Assembly: GCA_029983575.1 (NCBI GenBank)
Contig: JASBZE010000020.1
Location: forward strand, 1 to 23,447
DNA length: 23,447 nt
Reading direction: 5' to 3'
From: Peptostreptococcaceae bacterium
Lineage (GTDB): Bacteria > Bacillota > Clostridia > Peptostreptococcales > Peptostreptococcaceae
Shown: piece by piece, positions 15,335 through 23,121 of the stretch
Layout: each line of letters starts with the position of its first letter
How positions within the stretch are numbered: the stretch's first letter is position 1
Position numbers and translations under genes: made by a program
Notes under the pieces: generated by a model
The model's database searches: none
What the model was told of the DNA's origin: nothing
What the model saw: only the letters and a program-made list of their open reading frames with translations

Positions 15335-17383
15335 ATGACTATTGAAAATAGAGATATGCACTCATATAATTGTGATGTTTATATAGACCATGAAGGTGTA
15401 GCCTACCAAGTTCACGTTACTAACGGACTTGAAATAGCATGGGAGCGTAAGGGCGTTGCCGGCAAATGTACTTTTACTATACTTCAAGAGCAAATTGATA
15501 AGGTTGAATTTGCTGAGGGTGATTGTGTTCGTGTTAGAATTTCTCAAAGATGGATGTTTAAGGGATATATTTTTACTCATTCAAGAAACAAAGATGGTAC
15601 AGTAAAGTTTACCGCATATGACCAATTGAGATATCTCAAGGCTAAGGAAACAAAGAAATTTGACAACAAAAGTGTTGGCGAGATTGTTAAGATTATCGCT
15701 AAAGAAAGAGGCTTAAAAACTGGGACTATCAGAGATAGCGTATATAAGATACCAACATTAATAAGAGAAAATACAACTATGTTTGATATCATTTTACACG
15801 CAATCGAAGAAACTACCACGCATACTGGAGAGATATTTATTTTATATGATAGGTTTGGGAACTTAACTTTGTGTCCGCTTAAGCATATGCACAGAAACGT
15901 AATTATTGATAGTAGCGTTATTGGTGATTTCGATTATGAAAGTTCAATTGATAAACAAACCTATAATGTAATTAGACTAGGCGTTAAGTCCGCTAAAGAT
16001 GGAGCACTAGTATATGTTACTAAGCGAGATGAAAAAAGTATAGCTAAGTGGGGAATGCTTCAGTATTGCGAAAATATAGATACAAATACTTTCAATGCGA
16101 CTTCAACTGCTAGTAAGCTTCTTAAACATTATAATTCAAAGACAAAAACACTTAAGATTAAAAATGCAATGGGAGCTAATGAAGTAGTGGGCGGCGCTGT
16201 AATCATGGTTGATTTGGACTTGGGAGATATGAAACTAAAACAAAACATGGTTGTAGACGCCGTAACTCATAGGGTAGAAGATGGATTATACTCAATGGAC
16301 TTAGAATTAATCGGCGGTGAGTTCGTAAGCACTAGAGGCGTTCAAGGCGACCCTAATACACCACCAAAAAGAGAAACTCAAGGTGCCGACGGTGCACCAA
16401 TTGGTTCTGGTGGTTCCTTAGATTGGGGGCATGGTATAACTGCTGAACAGATTAATAAGGCATTTAGGGGCGGCATACTAGCTGGTAAAGGTCAAACACT
16501 GATTGATTTATGTAATATTTATAAAATTAATCCAGCTTTGGTTGCTGCAATTATATGCTTAGAGACCGGAAGAGGTAAATCAAACGCCGCTAGAAATAAG
16601 TATAATTTTTCTGGTATTATGACTGGAAAAGGCTCTATGACTATCAAGAAGTTTTCAAGTATTGATGAGGGCTTAAAGGCTTCAGTAAGTTTACTTTCAA
16701 GACAATATATAAACAAACACGGTAGATATCATAGGGATAATACTATCAAGGGAATAGCTAAAATATATTGCCCACCTGGTGCCGCCAATGATAAATACGG
16801 CACCAATGCGGGTTGGCCTGCTAATGTAAGTAGGATATTTAGAGAGATAACGGGTAAAAATTACGACCCGTCAATGGCTGGTACTGGTGTACAGAGTGAC
16901 GAAGAAGCTAATAGAAATAAACAGTTGGGCGCCGCTAATAGAGTTAGTTCAACTTCTTCTGTTAATGGGAATAAAATTGTTCAGATTGCTCAGAAGTATT
17001 TGACTAATGGTATTAAAAAACCAGCTTTTTGGTGGTGCTGCTGGTTTGTAAATAAATGTATAAAGGAAGCAGGTATGACGCCCCCTCCTGCTAGTAATCC
17101 TAATTTATGTGATAGCTATTATGAAGCGTATCAGAAAATTGGTAAGTTAATGAACCCACAGACATACACTCCGAAACCTGGAGACGCAATATTTTTCTAT
17201 GGGTCTGGTGGAGGAAACCGAAAGCACACAAACCATATAGGAATTGTGTCTCATGTTAGCGGTAGTGGAAACGGCATAAAGATACATACTATTGAGGGTA
17301 ATGCAGATAATGCTGTTAAAAGTAGGACTTATGGCAGAAGCGGGGCAAGTTGGGCTAGAATCGTTGGATATGGTGTTAATTAG
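15335..17383 (+). CDS. xkdQ: Baseplate hub XkdQ-like fused to glucosaminidase-like and CHAP peptidoglycan-hydrolase domains
   Basis: The product is 682 residues from ATG 15335; an out-of-frame ATG at 15331 is closed by a stop after four codons. Residues ~1-330 match the XkdQ/gp27-like hub. After a Gly/Pro linker, residues ~365-510 form a glucosaminidase-like (GH73-type) domain with candidate catalytic E410 in AAIICLETGRGKS, then NKYNFSGI. After a second linker, residues ~545-682 form a CHAP domain: Cys at 568/569 in WWCCWFVNK, PGDAIFF, H634 in NHIGIV and E654 in HTIEGN. It would cut both glycan and peptide bonds of the wall during DNA injection. PBSX XkdQ itself lacks these fusions. Confidence 0.88.
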   Translation: MTIENRDMHSYNCDVYIDHEGVAYQVHVTNGLEIAWERKGVAGKCTFTILQEQIDKVEFAEGDCVRVRISQRWMFKGYIFTHSRNKDGTVKFTAYDQLRYLKAKETKKFDNKSVGEIVKIIAKERGLKTGTIRDSVYKIPTLIRENTTMFDIILHAIEETTTHTGEIFILYDRFGNLTLCPLKHMHRNVIIDSSVIGDFDYESSIDKQTYNVIRLGVKSAKDGALVYVTKRDEKSIAKWGMLQYCENIDTNTFNATSTASKLLKHYNSKTKTLKIKNAMGANEVVGGAVIMVDLDLGDMKLKQNMVVDAVTHRVEDGLYSMDLELIGGEFVSTRGVQGDPNTPPKRETQGADGAPIGSGGSLDWGHGITAEQINKAFRGGILAGKGQTLIDLCNIYKINPALVAAIICLETGRGKSNAARNKYNFSGIMTGKGSMTIKKFSSIDEGLKASVSLLSRQYINKHGRYHRDNTIKGIAKIYCPPGAANDKYGTNAGWPANVSRIFREITGKNYDPSMAGTGVQSDEEANRNKQLGAANRVSSTSSVNGNKIVQIAQKYLTNGIKKPAFWWCCWFVNKCIKEAGMTPPPASNPNLCDSYYEAYQKIGKLMNPQTYTPKPGDAIFFYGSGGGNRKHTNHIGIVSHVSGSGNGIKIHTIEGNADNAVKSRTYGRSGASWARIVGYGVN

Positions 17384-17392
17384 GGGGATAAT

Positions 17393-17656
17393 ATGGCAAA
17401 TATAATAGATTTAATTAAAAAAATAGCTTATGATGTTGTTGAAAATTCAGTGACTAGTGATTTCTGCTATGGATATATCTTGAGCCTATCGCCCTTAAAA
17501 ATCCAAATTAATGAGAAAATAATACTTAATTCAAATAATATGGTTATTGTAAAAAATGCACTTTATAATGCTAAGAAAGGGAATAAAGTGATTTTAGGTA
17601 AATTTAAAGGTGGTCAAAAATATGTTGTGATTGGACTGATGGAAGGGGGCGCTTAA
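17393..17656 (+). CDS. xkdR: Baseplate protein XkdR-like (DUF2577)
   Basis: The product is 87 residues from ATG 17393 after a TAGGGGG site that overlaps the hub gene's end. It has a helical start (ANIIDLIKKIAYDVVENSV), then beta strands LSPLKIQINEKIILNSNNMVI and GNKVILGKFKGGQKYVVIGLM. This is the DUF2577 pattern of a small OB-like baseplate protein between the hub and XkdS. The size and the order hub, R, S, T, U match PBSX. Confidence 0.82.
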   Translation: MANIIDLIKKIAYDVVENSVTSDFCYGYILSLSPLKIQINEKIILNSNNMVIVKNALYNAKKGNKVILGKFKGGQKYVVIGLMEGGA

Positions 17657-17657
17657 T

Positions 17658-18083
17658 GTGATACCTAATACTGGAATGACTCAAGAGCAGTTTGATGAGT
17701 TGATGAAAGACAATGAGGTGATACAGCCTAGTAAGGATTTTAAGCTTAAAGAAGGCAAATACATAAGCGGATATGTTGACGGATTAGAAGCGGTTAAACA
17801 GGCTATTAATTTCATACTCAACATTGAAAGGTTTAGGTTTCATACAGTCTCAAGTAATGTAGGTGTTGAACTTGAGGAATTATACGGCGAAGAAACAAGT
17901 ATAATTGAGCTAAGAATAAAAGATACTATAGAAGAAGCTCTACTTATGGACGACAGAATTGAGAAGGTGGAATTTAAAAATATTGAAAGGATAGGCAGAA
18001 GTAAATATAAACTAGATACTACTGTATCAACTATTGAAGGAATTGTTGAGTTAAGTGAGGAGGTGTTTAACGTTGGCGGATAA
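17658..18083 (+). CDS. xkdS: Baseplate wedge protein XkdS-like (DUF2634)
   Basis: The product is 141 residues from GTG 17658 with GGAAGGGGGC upstream. It carries the gpW/gp25-like pattern: SGYVDGLEAVKQAINFILNIERFRFHTVSSNVGVELEELYG, then a C-terminal helix and strand. It is the T4 gp25-like wedge component that starts sheath polymerisation. The next gene begins within its final codons, using its GAGGAGGTG as ribosome site. Confidence 0.88.
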   Translation: MIPNTGMTQEQFDELMKDNEVIQPSKDFKLKEGKYISGYVDGLEAVKQAINFILNIERFRFHTVSSNVGVELEELYGEETSIIELRIKDTIEEALLMDDRIEKVEFKNIERIGRSKYKLDTTVSTIEGIVELSEEVFNVGG

Positions 18084-19152
18084 TATGTATGCTTTAGTTT
18101 TTCAAGAGTATATGGATAGGATACTAACGGCGGTTAGTGATGAATTTGATAAGCGCGAGACATCTTTAATATATCAGTCTATTGCTATGATTATACCAGA
18201 ATTAATATCACTAGAATTTGATATAAATAGTGCTGAATATGAAGCCTTTCCAGATACCGCGAGTATGGAAAATCTAATGAAGTTCGCTAGGTTAAGGGGT
18301 ATTGAGCCTAGACCAGCAACCCAAGGTATAGTTTTAGGAGAATTTAACAGAGAATTACCAGAGGGAACTAGACTTTATTGCGAAGGTTTATATTACAGAA
18401 TTTTAAATCTAAAGTCTCAATCAGGTGACCCACCTACTTATGTATACAGGCTTGAATGTGAGTCAACAGGCATGATAGAGACCATAGGGGATTTAATACC
18501 AGTTGAAGATATAGCTAGATTAGAAAAAGCTAAAATAATAGATGTTGAAAAAGACGGTACAGAAACTGAAGATGTTGAGAGCTTAAGACAAAGGTATTTT
18601 GATAGTCTTAATTTTCAAAGGTTCGGAGGTAATAGAGCTGATTATGTTGAGTTAGTAATGAGACTTCCTAATATTGGGGCGGTTAAGGCATATAGGCGAA
18701 CAAATACAGCTGATGTTACTGTTGTTATTGTTGATGAAAAGTTTCATGCTGCAAGTAGCGAGTTGATTAATAGGGTTCAGAAGTATCTTGACCCAGATAA
18801 TAGTCTAGATGGTGTAGGCATGGCGCCAATAGGACATAGAGTGTTGGTTAAGACGGCAGAGGAACAAGCCATTAATGTACGTGTTAAAATATCTTATGAA
18901 CCTAATACAGATATCGAACCAATCAAGAAAGATATTGAGAATATAATTAAAGAATTCGTTGAAGAACAAAAACAAAACTGGGCTAAAAATGAAGCTATAA
19001 TATTAAGGTTAGCGCATTTAGAGACTAAGATATTGAATATTGGCGGTGTAATAGACGTGTCAGGCACTCAATTTAACGGACGTGAACAGAACTTGACTAT
19101 AGAAGATATGAAGCTACCGAAAGTTGGTGATATCAATGTTTCAAGGGCTTGA
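18073..19152 (+). CDS. xkdT: Baseplate J protein XkdT-like
   Basis: The product is 359 residues from TTG 18073, chosen because GAGGAGGTG (18056-18064) is 8 bases before it; the in-frame GTG at 18055 lies directly before this site. Motifs of the baseplate J family are visible: ELISLEFDINSAEYEAFPDTASMENLMKFARLRGI, EGTRLYC, then DVESLRQRYFDSLNFQRFGGNRADYVE and a C-terminal GGVIDVSGTQFNG. It forms the outer wedge (T4 gp6-like) of the contractile baseplate. It overlaps xkdS and xkdU at its two ends, so the three are probably translated together. Confidence 0.9.
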   Translation: MADNMYALVFQEYMDRILTAVSDEFDKRETSLIYQSIAMIIPELISLEFDINSAEYEAFPDTASMENLMKFARLRGIEPRPATQGIVLGEFNRELPEGTRLYCEGLYYRILNLKSQSGDPPTYVYRLECESTGMIETIGDLIPVEDIARLEKAKIIDVEKDGTETEDVESLRQRYFDSLNFQRFGGNRADYVELVMRLPNIGAVKAYRRTNTADVTVVIVDEKFHAASSELINRVQKYLDPDNSLDGVGMAPIGHRVLVKTAEEQAINVRVKISYEPNTDIEPIKKDIENIIKEFVEEQKQNWAKNEAIILRLAHLETKILNIGGVIDVSGTQFNGREQNLTIEDMKLPKVGDINVSRA

Positions 19153-19714
19153 TAGCATTAATATACCGACGTGTATAGACTATGTTCCAACAGTATATGC
19201 TAATATTGATGAGTTCCAAGAGTTGGCGAGAGTATATAATATAGAACTTCAAAGACTTCAAAAAGAATTAATAAGGGTTTTTAATAATTTTTATATAGAG
19301 TCTCTTGATGAAGATGGGTGTAATAGGTGGGAGAAAATTCTTAAGTTAAGGGTAAATTCAACATATACCCTAGAAGATAGACGATTTAATATTATGGCTA
19401 AACTCAAGGGGAACTTACCTTATACTATGTTTAGACTTAGGGAAATATTAAGTGAATTACTAGGCGAAGAAAATTACATTATTGATATGGATTATGAAAA
19501 AATGCACATGGAAATAAAATTAAATCTAGGTGTTAAAAATCAATTAAAGTCTATATCTAATATGCTTGAAGAATTTCTACCGCTAAATATTACTTATACA
19601 ATTGTGTTACTATACAATACTCATGAAGTATTAGCTAGGTTCACTCATGAGGAATTGGCAAGGTATACACATGAAGAATTGAGAAGTGAGGTGTTAAGGT
19701 ATGGCAACAACTGA
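19136..19714 (+). CDS. xkdU: Baseplate/tail protein XkdU-like (DUF2313) with C-terminal octapeptide repeat
   Basis: The product is 192 residues from ATG 19136; TTG 19124 has no ribosome site. The sequence shows DUF2313 features: QELARVYNIELQRLQKELIRVFNNFYIESLDEDGCNRWEKILKLR, then DRRFNIMAKLKGNLPYT and a C-terminal EEFLPLNITYTI. It acts as a wedge adaptor between baseplate J and the fibres. The last ~30 residues contain an 8-residue tandem repeat, LARFTHEE-LARYTHEE, preceded by THEV, possibly a short linker to the fibre. The end overlaps the next gene by 14 bases. Confidence 0.87.
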   Translation: MFQGLDSINIPTCIDYVPTVYANIDEFQELARVYNIELQRLQKELIRVFNNFYIESLDEDGCNRWEKILKLRVNSTYTLEDRRFNIMAKLKGNLPYTMFRLREILSELLGEENYIIDMDYEKMHMEIKLNLGVKNQLKSISNMLEEFLPLNITYTIVLLYNTHEVLARFTHEELARYTHEELRSEVLRYGNN

Positions 19715-20477
19715 TACAAAAAATTACGGACTTAAAAAAGCGGCTAAAACAGACGCTTATACTGTTGACTTAGTAAATCAGAACCTTGATACTACTGATA
19801 AGATAGTTAAAGATGTAAATGACAAGGTAGAAAGTGTTAAGACTGTAATAGGTGATATTAATTTTAATGAAATAGAGGAATATGAGCAGTCCAGAACTGT
19901 ATCAGGATATTTCAAGCACATCATGAAGTTGATTAATGGGTTGGTTAAGAGAATAAAGGATTTAAAATTAGAAGATACCAATGTTACAGTTGTTCAAGAA
20001 AATAAAAAGCTTGATGTTGTTATTAGAGAGCTTAAAGAAAAAGACAGGACTCAAGATCTTGATATAAATAATAAGGTTTCAGAATCAACATATAATGCTG
20101 GTGTTAGTGATATTAATTCAAAGATTAGTGCTAATACTAATAAGATAGACGATGTTAAGCGTCATGTTGGTGATGTATTAGGCACGACCATGTACGGCAT
20201 GGGGAAGAATAACAATACAGCATATATTTTAGACCAGCTTGACAGAAGAATTGGTAATTTGCCAACTCTTAAGGCATATGGAAAATCTAATACCAGTGTG
20301 CGTGAGTTTATTAATTCTGCTGATACGGTTGACAATGCTCAAAATCAAGCTATTGAAAAGCTTAAAAATCAAACCAAGGCTATTTCAGATGAGCTTGATG
20401 GCTCTAATGCTAGGTTTAGTGAACTAAATAATGAGCTTGAGGGGTATGTTGACAGGCTTAAGAGGTTGAGGGGGTGA
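19701..20477 (+). CDS. Tail fibre stalk protein with coiled coils
   Basis: The product is 258 residues from ATG 19701. The first residues (NYGLKKAAKTDAYTVDLVNQNLDTTDK) match the attachment end of Bacillota tail fibres of the XkdV type. Most of the rest is polar helix with Asn/Asp/Lys-rich heptad-like spacing (about residues 80-150 and 205-258), fitting a trimeric coiled-coil stalk. No enzymatic domain is seen. It would connect the baseplate to the distal receptor-binding protein encoded next. Fibre genes vary quickly, so the distal part is not assignable by name. Confidence 0.72.
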   Translation: MATTDTKNYGLKKAAKTDAYTVDLVNQNLDTTDKIVKDVNDKVESVKTVIGDINFNEIEEYEQSRTVSGYFKHIMKLINGLVKRIKDLKLEDTNVTVVQENKKLDVVIRELKEKDRTQDLDINNKVSESTYNAGVSDINSKISANTNKIDDVKRHVGDVLGTTMYGMGKNNNTAYILDQLDRRIGNLPTLKAYGKSNTSVREFINSADTVDNAQNQAIEKLKNQTKAISDELDGSNARFSELNNELEGYVDRLKRLRG

Positions 20478-20481
20478 TTAG

Positions 20482-21489
20482 TTGACTGATTTGAAACAAA
20501 ATTTAGATAGATATGATGGACTATTGAGTCCACAGTTGAGAGGTGAAATTTGGATGCTTGAAAAAGGTGTAGAGGAGATTGCTAATATTATTAAAGAGAA
20601 TGGGATAGATGATAATACTAAACCACAAATCAAGAATATATTATCTACGCTCGAAAATTCGATAATTACGCAATCACCTTTTGAAGAACTGTATTTCAAA
20701 TATAAATTTGACGACGTTAAGAGAGCCACGGGGCTTATTTCAATAGATAAAAACGGAAATACTATACATATTTTTCATGGCTACAATGCGTCAAGTTTTT
20801 CTCAACTAAATATAAATGGGGAAAAAATAAAATATAATGAATATCCTCAATATTCATATTTCTACGACAGAGATTTGAATAAAGTTATCTTTGACGCTTA
20901 TATTTGCGATGTTTCAACAAAAACATTAAAAACTAAAGAAAAGTATACTCAGGGTCTCTTTGTAACAAACAACGAAGATATATATAATTTAGGCTATAAT
21001 GACCAAACAAGTTATAAAGAGATACTCAAGGTTGACCTGAAGTCTGAAACATTTGAAAAAATATCGTTTAACGAATCATATTATACTTATAATGGTATAC
21101 AAGCAGCCTTACTATGTGATAATAAAATATATTTATATATAAAAAACAATTATGGGAAAGATTATTTATATATACTAGATTTAACAACAAATACAATTAA
21201 AATAATTAAAGATTATGCTGTAAAAGATTTCGAGCATTTTTTTGTTTTAAATAATAAGATTTATACACGTGGAGATGATGGTTTTTATAATATAAATATT
21301 AAAGATGATGGAACAATTGAACGAAAAATGATTATTAAAAGCAAGTATAAATGCAATGTAAATAATCAAATTGTAAGAAATGTTAAATCGTCAGACGGAA
21401 CTCTCTTTACATATGCTACCAATTCTAGACCAGAGAATATATCTGCTTATATACTAAGGTTACCAATAAAATTTATAAAGGAGGCATAA
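20482..21489 (+). CDS. Putative receptor-binding/tail tip protein, possibly beta-propeller
   Basis: The product is 335 residues from TTG 20482, with GAGGGGGTGA 7 bases upstream. The first ~80 residues are helical; the remainder is beta-rich, Tyr/Asn/Lys-rich and shows repeating units such as NKIYLYIKNNYGKDYLYILD, TTNTIKIIKD, NNKIYTRGDDGFYNINIKDDG and ATGLISIDKNGNTIHIFHG. Such blade-like four-strand units suggest a Kelch or WD-type propeller. I do not recognise a family. The position after the fibre stalk makes a receptor-binding role likely. It is more AT-rich in look than the baseplate genes, as expected for a module exchanged between phages. Confidence 0.6.
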   Translation: MTDLKQNLDRYDGLLSPQLRGEIWMLEKGVEEIANIIKENGIDDNTKPQIKNILSTLENSIITQSPFEELYFKYKFDDVKRATGLISIDKNGNTIHIFHGYNASSFSQLNINGEKIKYNEYPQYSYFYDRDLNKVIFDAYICDVSTKTLKTKEKYTQGLFVTNNEDIYNLGYNDQTSYKEILKVDLKSETFEKISFNESYYTYNGIQAALLCDNKIYLYIKNNYGKDYLYILDLTTNTIKIIKDYAVKDFEHFFVLNNKIYTRGDDGFYNINIKDDGTIERKMIIKSKYKCNVNNQIVRNVKSSDGTLFTYATNSRPENISAYILRLPIKFIKEA

Positions 21490-21957
21490 ATGAATTATAT
21501 AATTTGGAACAAAATAGATAAATTAAAAGACTTAGAACCAGAGGTATGGTTTAATTCATATCCTCAATCTAAGACTAAGACTTTAATACTTATTGATGAT
21601 GTGTATGTTATTTTCGCGGAGGACGAAAGAAAGAATTTACAGCTTGATGAAAATTCAACCAATGATGATGTAGCAAAAGCATATATCAAGAAGTTAGAAG
21701 AAGAGAATAAGAGAGCCGAAGAAGAGGCTAAAAATAGGGAAGAAGCTGAGAAGTCACTAGTTGACAAAGTCAATCAACTTGAGAAAGATAAGCTTAATCT
21801 TTCACTGGCTAATGTTCAAGTTTTAGAGCAAATGGAAAAGGAAAAACAAGACTTAGCACTTGCAAATGTTGAATTAATGGAGCAAGTTCAAACATACAAG
21901 GCTGAGCTTGAGAGTAAGATTAAAGAGCTAGAAAAGCTCATTAAAAACAATGGATAG
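21490..21957 (+). CDS. Coiled-coil tail protein with an 18-residue tandem repeat
   Basis: The product is 155 residues from ATG 21490, preceded by AAAGGAGGC overlapping the previous gene. Residues 1-50 form a small domain (MNYIIWNKIDKLKDL, then TLILIDDVYVIFAED). Residues 65-153 are a long charged coiled coil. Within it EKDKLNLSLANVQVLEQM (98-115) is followed directly by EKEKQDLALANVELMEQV (116-133), a clear tandem duplication. Proteins of this type are common after fibre genes in clostridial phages and are often mislabelled as bZIP factors. A fibre accessory or assembly chaperone role is a guess. Confidence 0.65.
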   Translation: MNYIIWNKIDKLKDLEPEVWFNSYPQSKTKTLILIDDVYVIFAEDERKNLQLDENSTNDDVAKAYIKKLEEENKRAEEEAKNREEAEKSLVDKVNQLEKDKLNLSLANVQVLEQMEKEKQDLALANVELMEQVQTYKAELESKIKELEKLIKNNG

Positions 21958-21961
21958 AATT

Positions 21962-21996
21962 AAGACTTTAATTAATTTAATTAGGGTCTTTTTTTT
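21962..21996 (+). terminator. Intrinsic terminator after the coiled-coil tail gene
   Basis: AAGACTTTAATTA (21962-21974) pairs with TAATTAGGGTCTT (21978-21990), 13 bp with two G-U pairs and a 3-base ATT loop, then a long T run. It is followed by a GGGGGTG site and the next small gene, so again it lies inside the operon. Confidence 0.85.
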
Positions 21997-22030
21997 ATAT
22001 ATATTTTTAATATTGAAAGGGGGTGAGAGT

Positions 22031-22162
22031 ATGGCAATGTGTTATGTTACCGTTATAGTTGCAGGTCTTAGGACTTACAAGCAAGTTCCAGCTTTCCTAA
22101 AAGAGGAAGTTAAGAAACTTCTTATCGCGATGGACTTAGCCGATTTAGTTACTGAAGACTAA
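22031..22162 (+). CDS. Small phage protein (CD1375/XkdX-like)
   Basis: The product is 43 residues from ATG 22031 with AAAGGGGGTG at 22017-22025. A longer frame from 21950 would run through the terminator and is rejected. The sequence MAMCYVTVIVAGLRTYKQVPAFLKEEVKKLL matches the pattern of very small proteins (CD1375-like) found just after tail fibre genes in clostridial phages. The function is unknown. Confidence 0.7.
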   Translation: MAMCYVTVIVAGLRTYKQVPAFLKEEVKKLLIAMDLADLVTED

Positions 22163-22166
22163 TGTG

Positions 22167-22256
22167 TAGCCTATAGGGCTAAAAGAGACGTAGGAAAAGG
22201 GCGGGTATATAGGGTGAGTATCCGCCTACCAATTAAGATTATTAATTTGTTAATAA
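22167..22256 (+). ncRNA. Cluster of three hairpins between tail and lysis genes, possible non-coding RNA
   Basis: This 164-base gap has no gene. It holds TAGCC/GGCTA (22167-22181), an 8-bp stem GGCGGGTA/TATCCGCC (22200-22226, one G-U) with an 11-base loop, and TTATTAA/TTAATAA (22240-22257 approx.), then the terminator at 22262. The series could be a processed RNA or part of a complex terminator. Nothing matches a named RNA family that I recognise. Confidence 0.35.
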
Positions 22257-22261
22257 GTCGT

Positions 22262-22287
22262 GGGGCGGACTTTAAACGCCCTTTTTT
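22262..22287 (+). terminator. Intrinsic terminator before the holin gene
   Basis: GGGCG (22263-22267) pairs with CGCCC (22277-22281), extended by one G-U pair, with a 9-base loop and six T. The following sequence TGTGAGAAATATTTAAATATA resembles that after the 11711-11740 terminator. Confidence 0.8.
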
Positions 22288-22326
22288 GTGAGAAATATTT
22301 AAATATAAAGATATAGAGGTGAAATT

Positions 22327-22599
22327 ATGGATTTTAAGGAATTTGTTAGACCAGAGCTGTTGATTTTAGTTCCAGTGTTGTATTTGATTGGATTTTCAAT
22401 GAAGCAATCTAATATGTGTAAAGATGAAAAAATACCAATTATACTGATGGTAGTCGGAATTATACTTTCAACACTATATATAGCTTCTAAAGAACCTTAT
22501 TCACTAGATATGGTATTTGTTGGAGTTACACAAGGGGTACTGGTGGCAGGTGCTAGTGTGTTAGGAAATCAGATATACAAACAAAGTCAAAAGAAGTAA
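22327..22599 (+). CDS. Phage holin (holin 5_2-like family)
   Basis: The product is 90 residues from ATG 22327 with AGAGGTGAAATT before it. Three hydrophobic segments (about residues 11-27, 38-54 and 63-83) and a short basic C-terminus QIYKQSQKK match the phage holin family common in Bacillota. It should form the membrane lesion that triggers lysis. It is the first gene after the structural operon and a terminator. No endolysin gene follows within the window. Confidence 0.85.
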   Translation: MDFKEFVRPELLILVPVLYLIGFSMKQSNMCKDEKIPIILMVVGIILSTLYIASKEPYSLDMVFVGVTQGVLVAGASVLGNQIYKQSQKK

Positions 22600-22616
22600 T
22601 AAGCAGGTGGTAAGTA

Positions 22617-22979
22617 GTGAATTTAATTAGAATAATAACTCAATCTACTGGGTTATATGTATTGAATGGCGTTGCTTTAGCAATCATAATGTACGCGTTT
22701 AAATCGCTTCATAAAAAAATATCTCTTGAGTGGGAAGCTGACAAAAAACAGACTAAGGCAATGACTCAGGGTGTTAAGGCTATTCTTTATTTTAGGATTT
22801 GTAAAGAAGGCGAGAGAATAATAAATGATGGATACATCACTAGGGACGAGATAAGGGATTTACAGTTTTTTGTTGACGCTTATCAAGGACTAGGCGGCAA
22901 TGGTGTGGCTAAAAAGCTGTATAATGAGTGTATGAAGTTGCCAATTAAGGAATGCACACGTGATAAGGTCAAGAATTGA
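22617..22979 (+). CDS. Conserved phage membrane-anchored protein near the holin, unknown function
   Basis: The product is 120 residues from GTG 22617 with AGGTGG (22605-22610) upstream. One membrane segment (residues ~12-27) is followed by a cytoplasmic helical domain. The C-terminal pattern GYITRDEIRDLQFFVDAYQGLGGNGVAKKLYNE is a widespread phage signature (Y-x-x-LGGNG) in genes beside holins. The role is unknown; a holin partner or lysis regulator is plausible from position. Confidence 0.72.
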   Translation: MNLIRIITQSTGLYVLNGVALAIIMYAFKSLHKKISLEWEADKKQTKAMTQGVKAILYFRICKEGERIINDGYITRDEIRDLQFFVDAYQGLGGNGVAKKLYNECMKLPIKECTRDKVKN

Positions 22980-23088
22980 TTTTATTATTCTAGGTATATA
23001 AAAACAAGGCGAGTCTTTTAGAAACTCTTAAAACGGATGAGAGAGGGCAGTTTTTTTAAATTCAAGTAAATCAAAAAAGGTGAATTAG

Positions 23089-23121
23089 ATGAAAAAGTGG
23101 TTGTTTCCATTATGGAAATAA
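23089..23121 (+). CDS. Ten-codon ORF (MKKWLFPLWK) within a perfect hairpin
   Basis: ATG 23089 is preceded by AAAAGGTGA at good spacing and reads MKKWLFPLWK before TAA. Most of its codons lie in the inverted repeat 23097-23125, which could fold over the coding region. It may be a leader peptide, a degenerate gene start or chance. No larger gene continues from it. The stretch 22980-23088 holds only a weak hairpin and a T run (23051-23057). Confidence 0.25.
   Translation: MKKWLFPLWK

Noticed and set aside
21950..22030. Longer N-terminus for the CD1375-like protein
   Set aside because: It would translate through a terminator hairpin; ATG 22031 has a strong GGGGGTG site.
22985..23057. Possible terminator with T run at 23051-23057
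   Set aside because: Only short interrupted stems (GAGT/ACTC, AAACT/AGTTT) can be drawn; not convincing as an intrinsic terminator.
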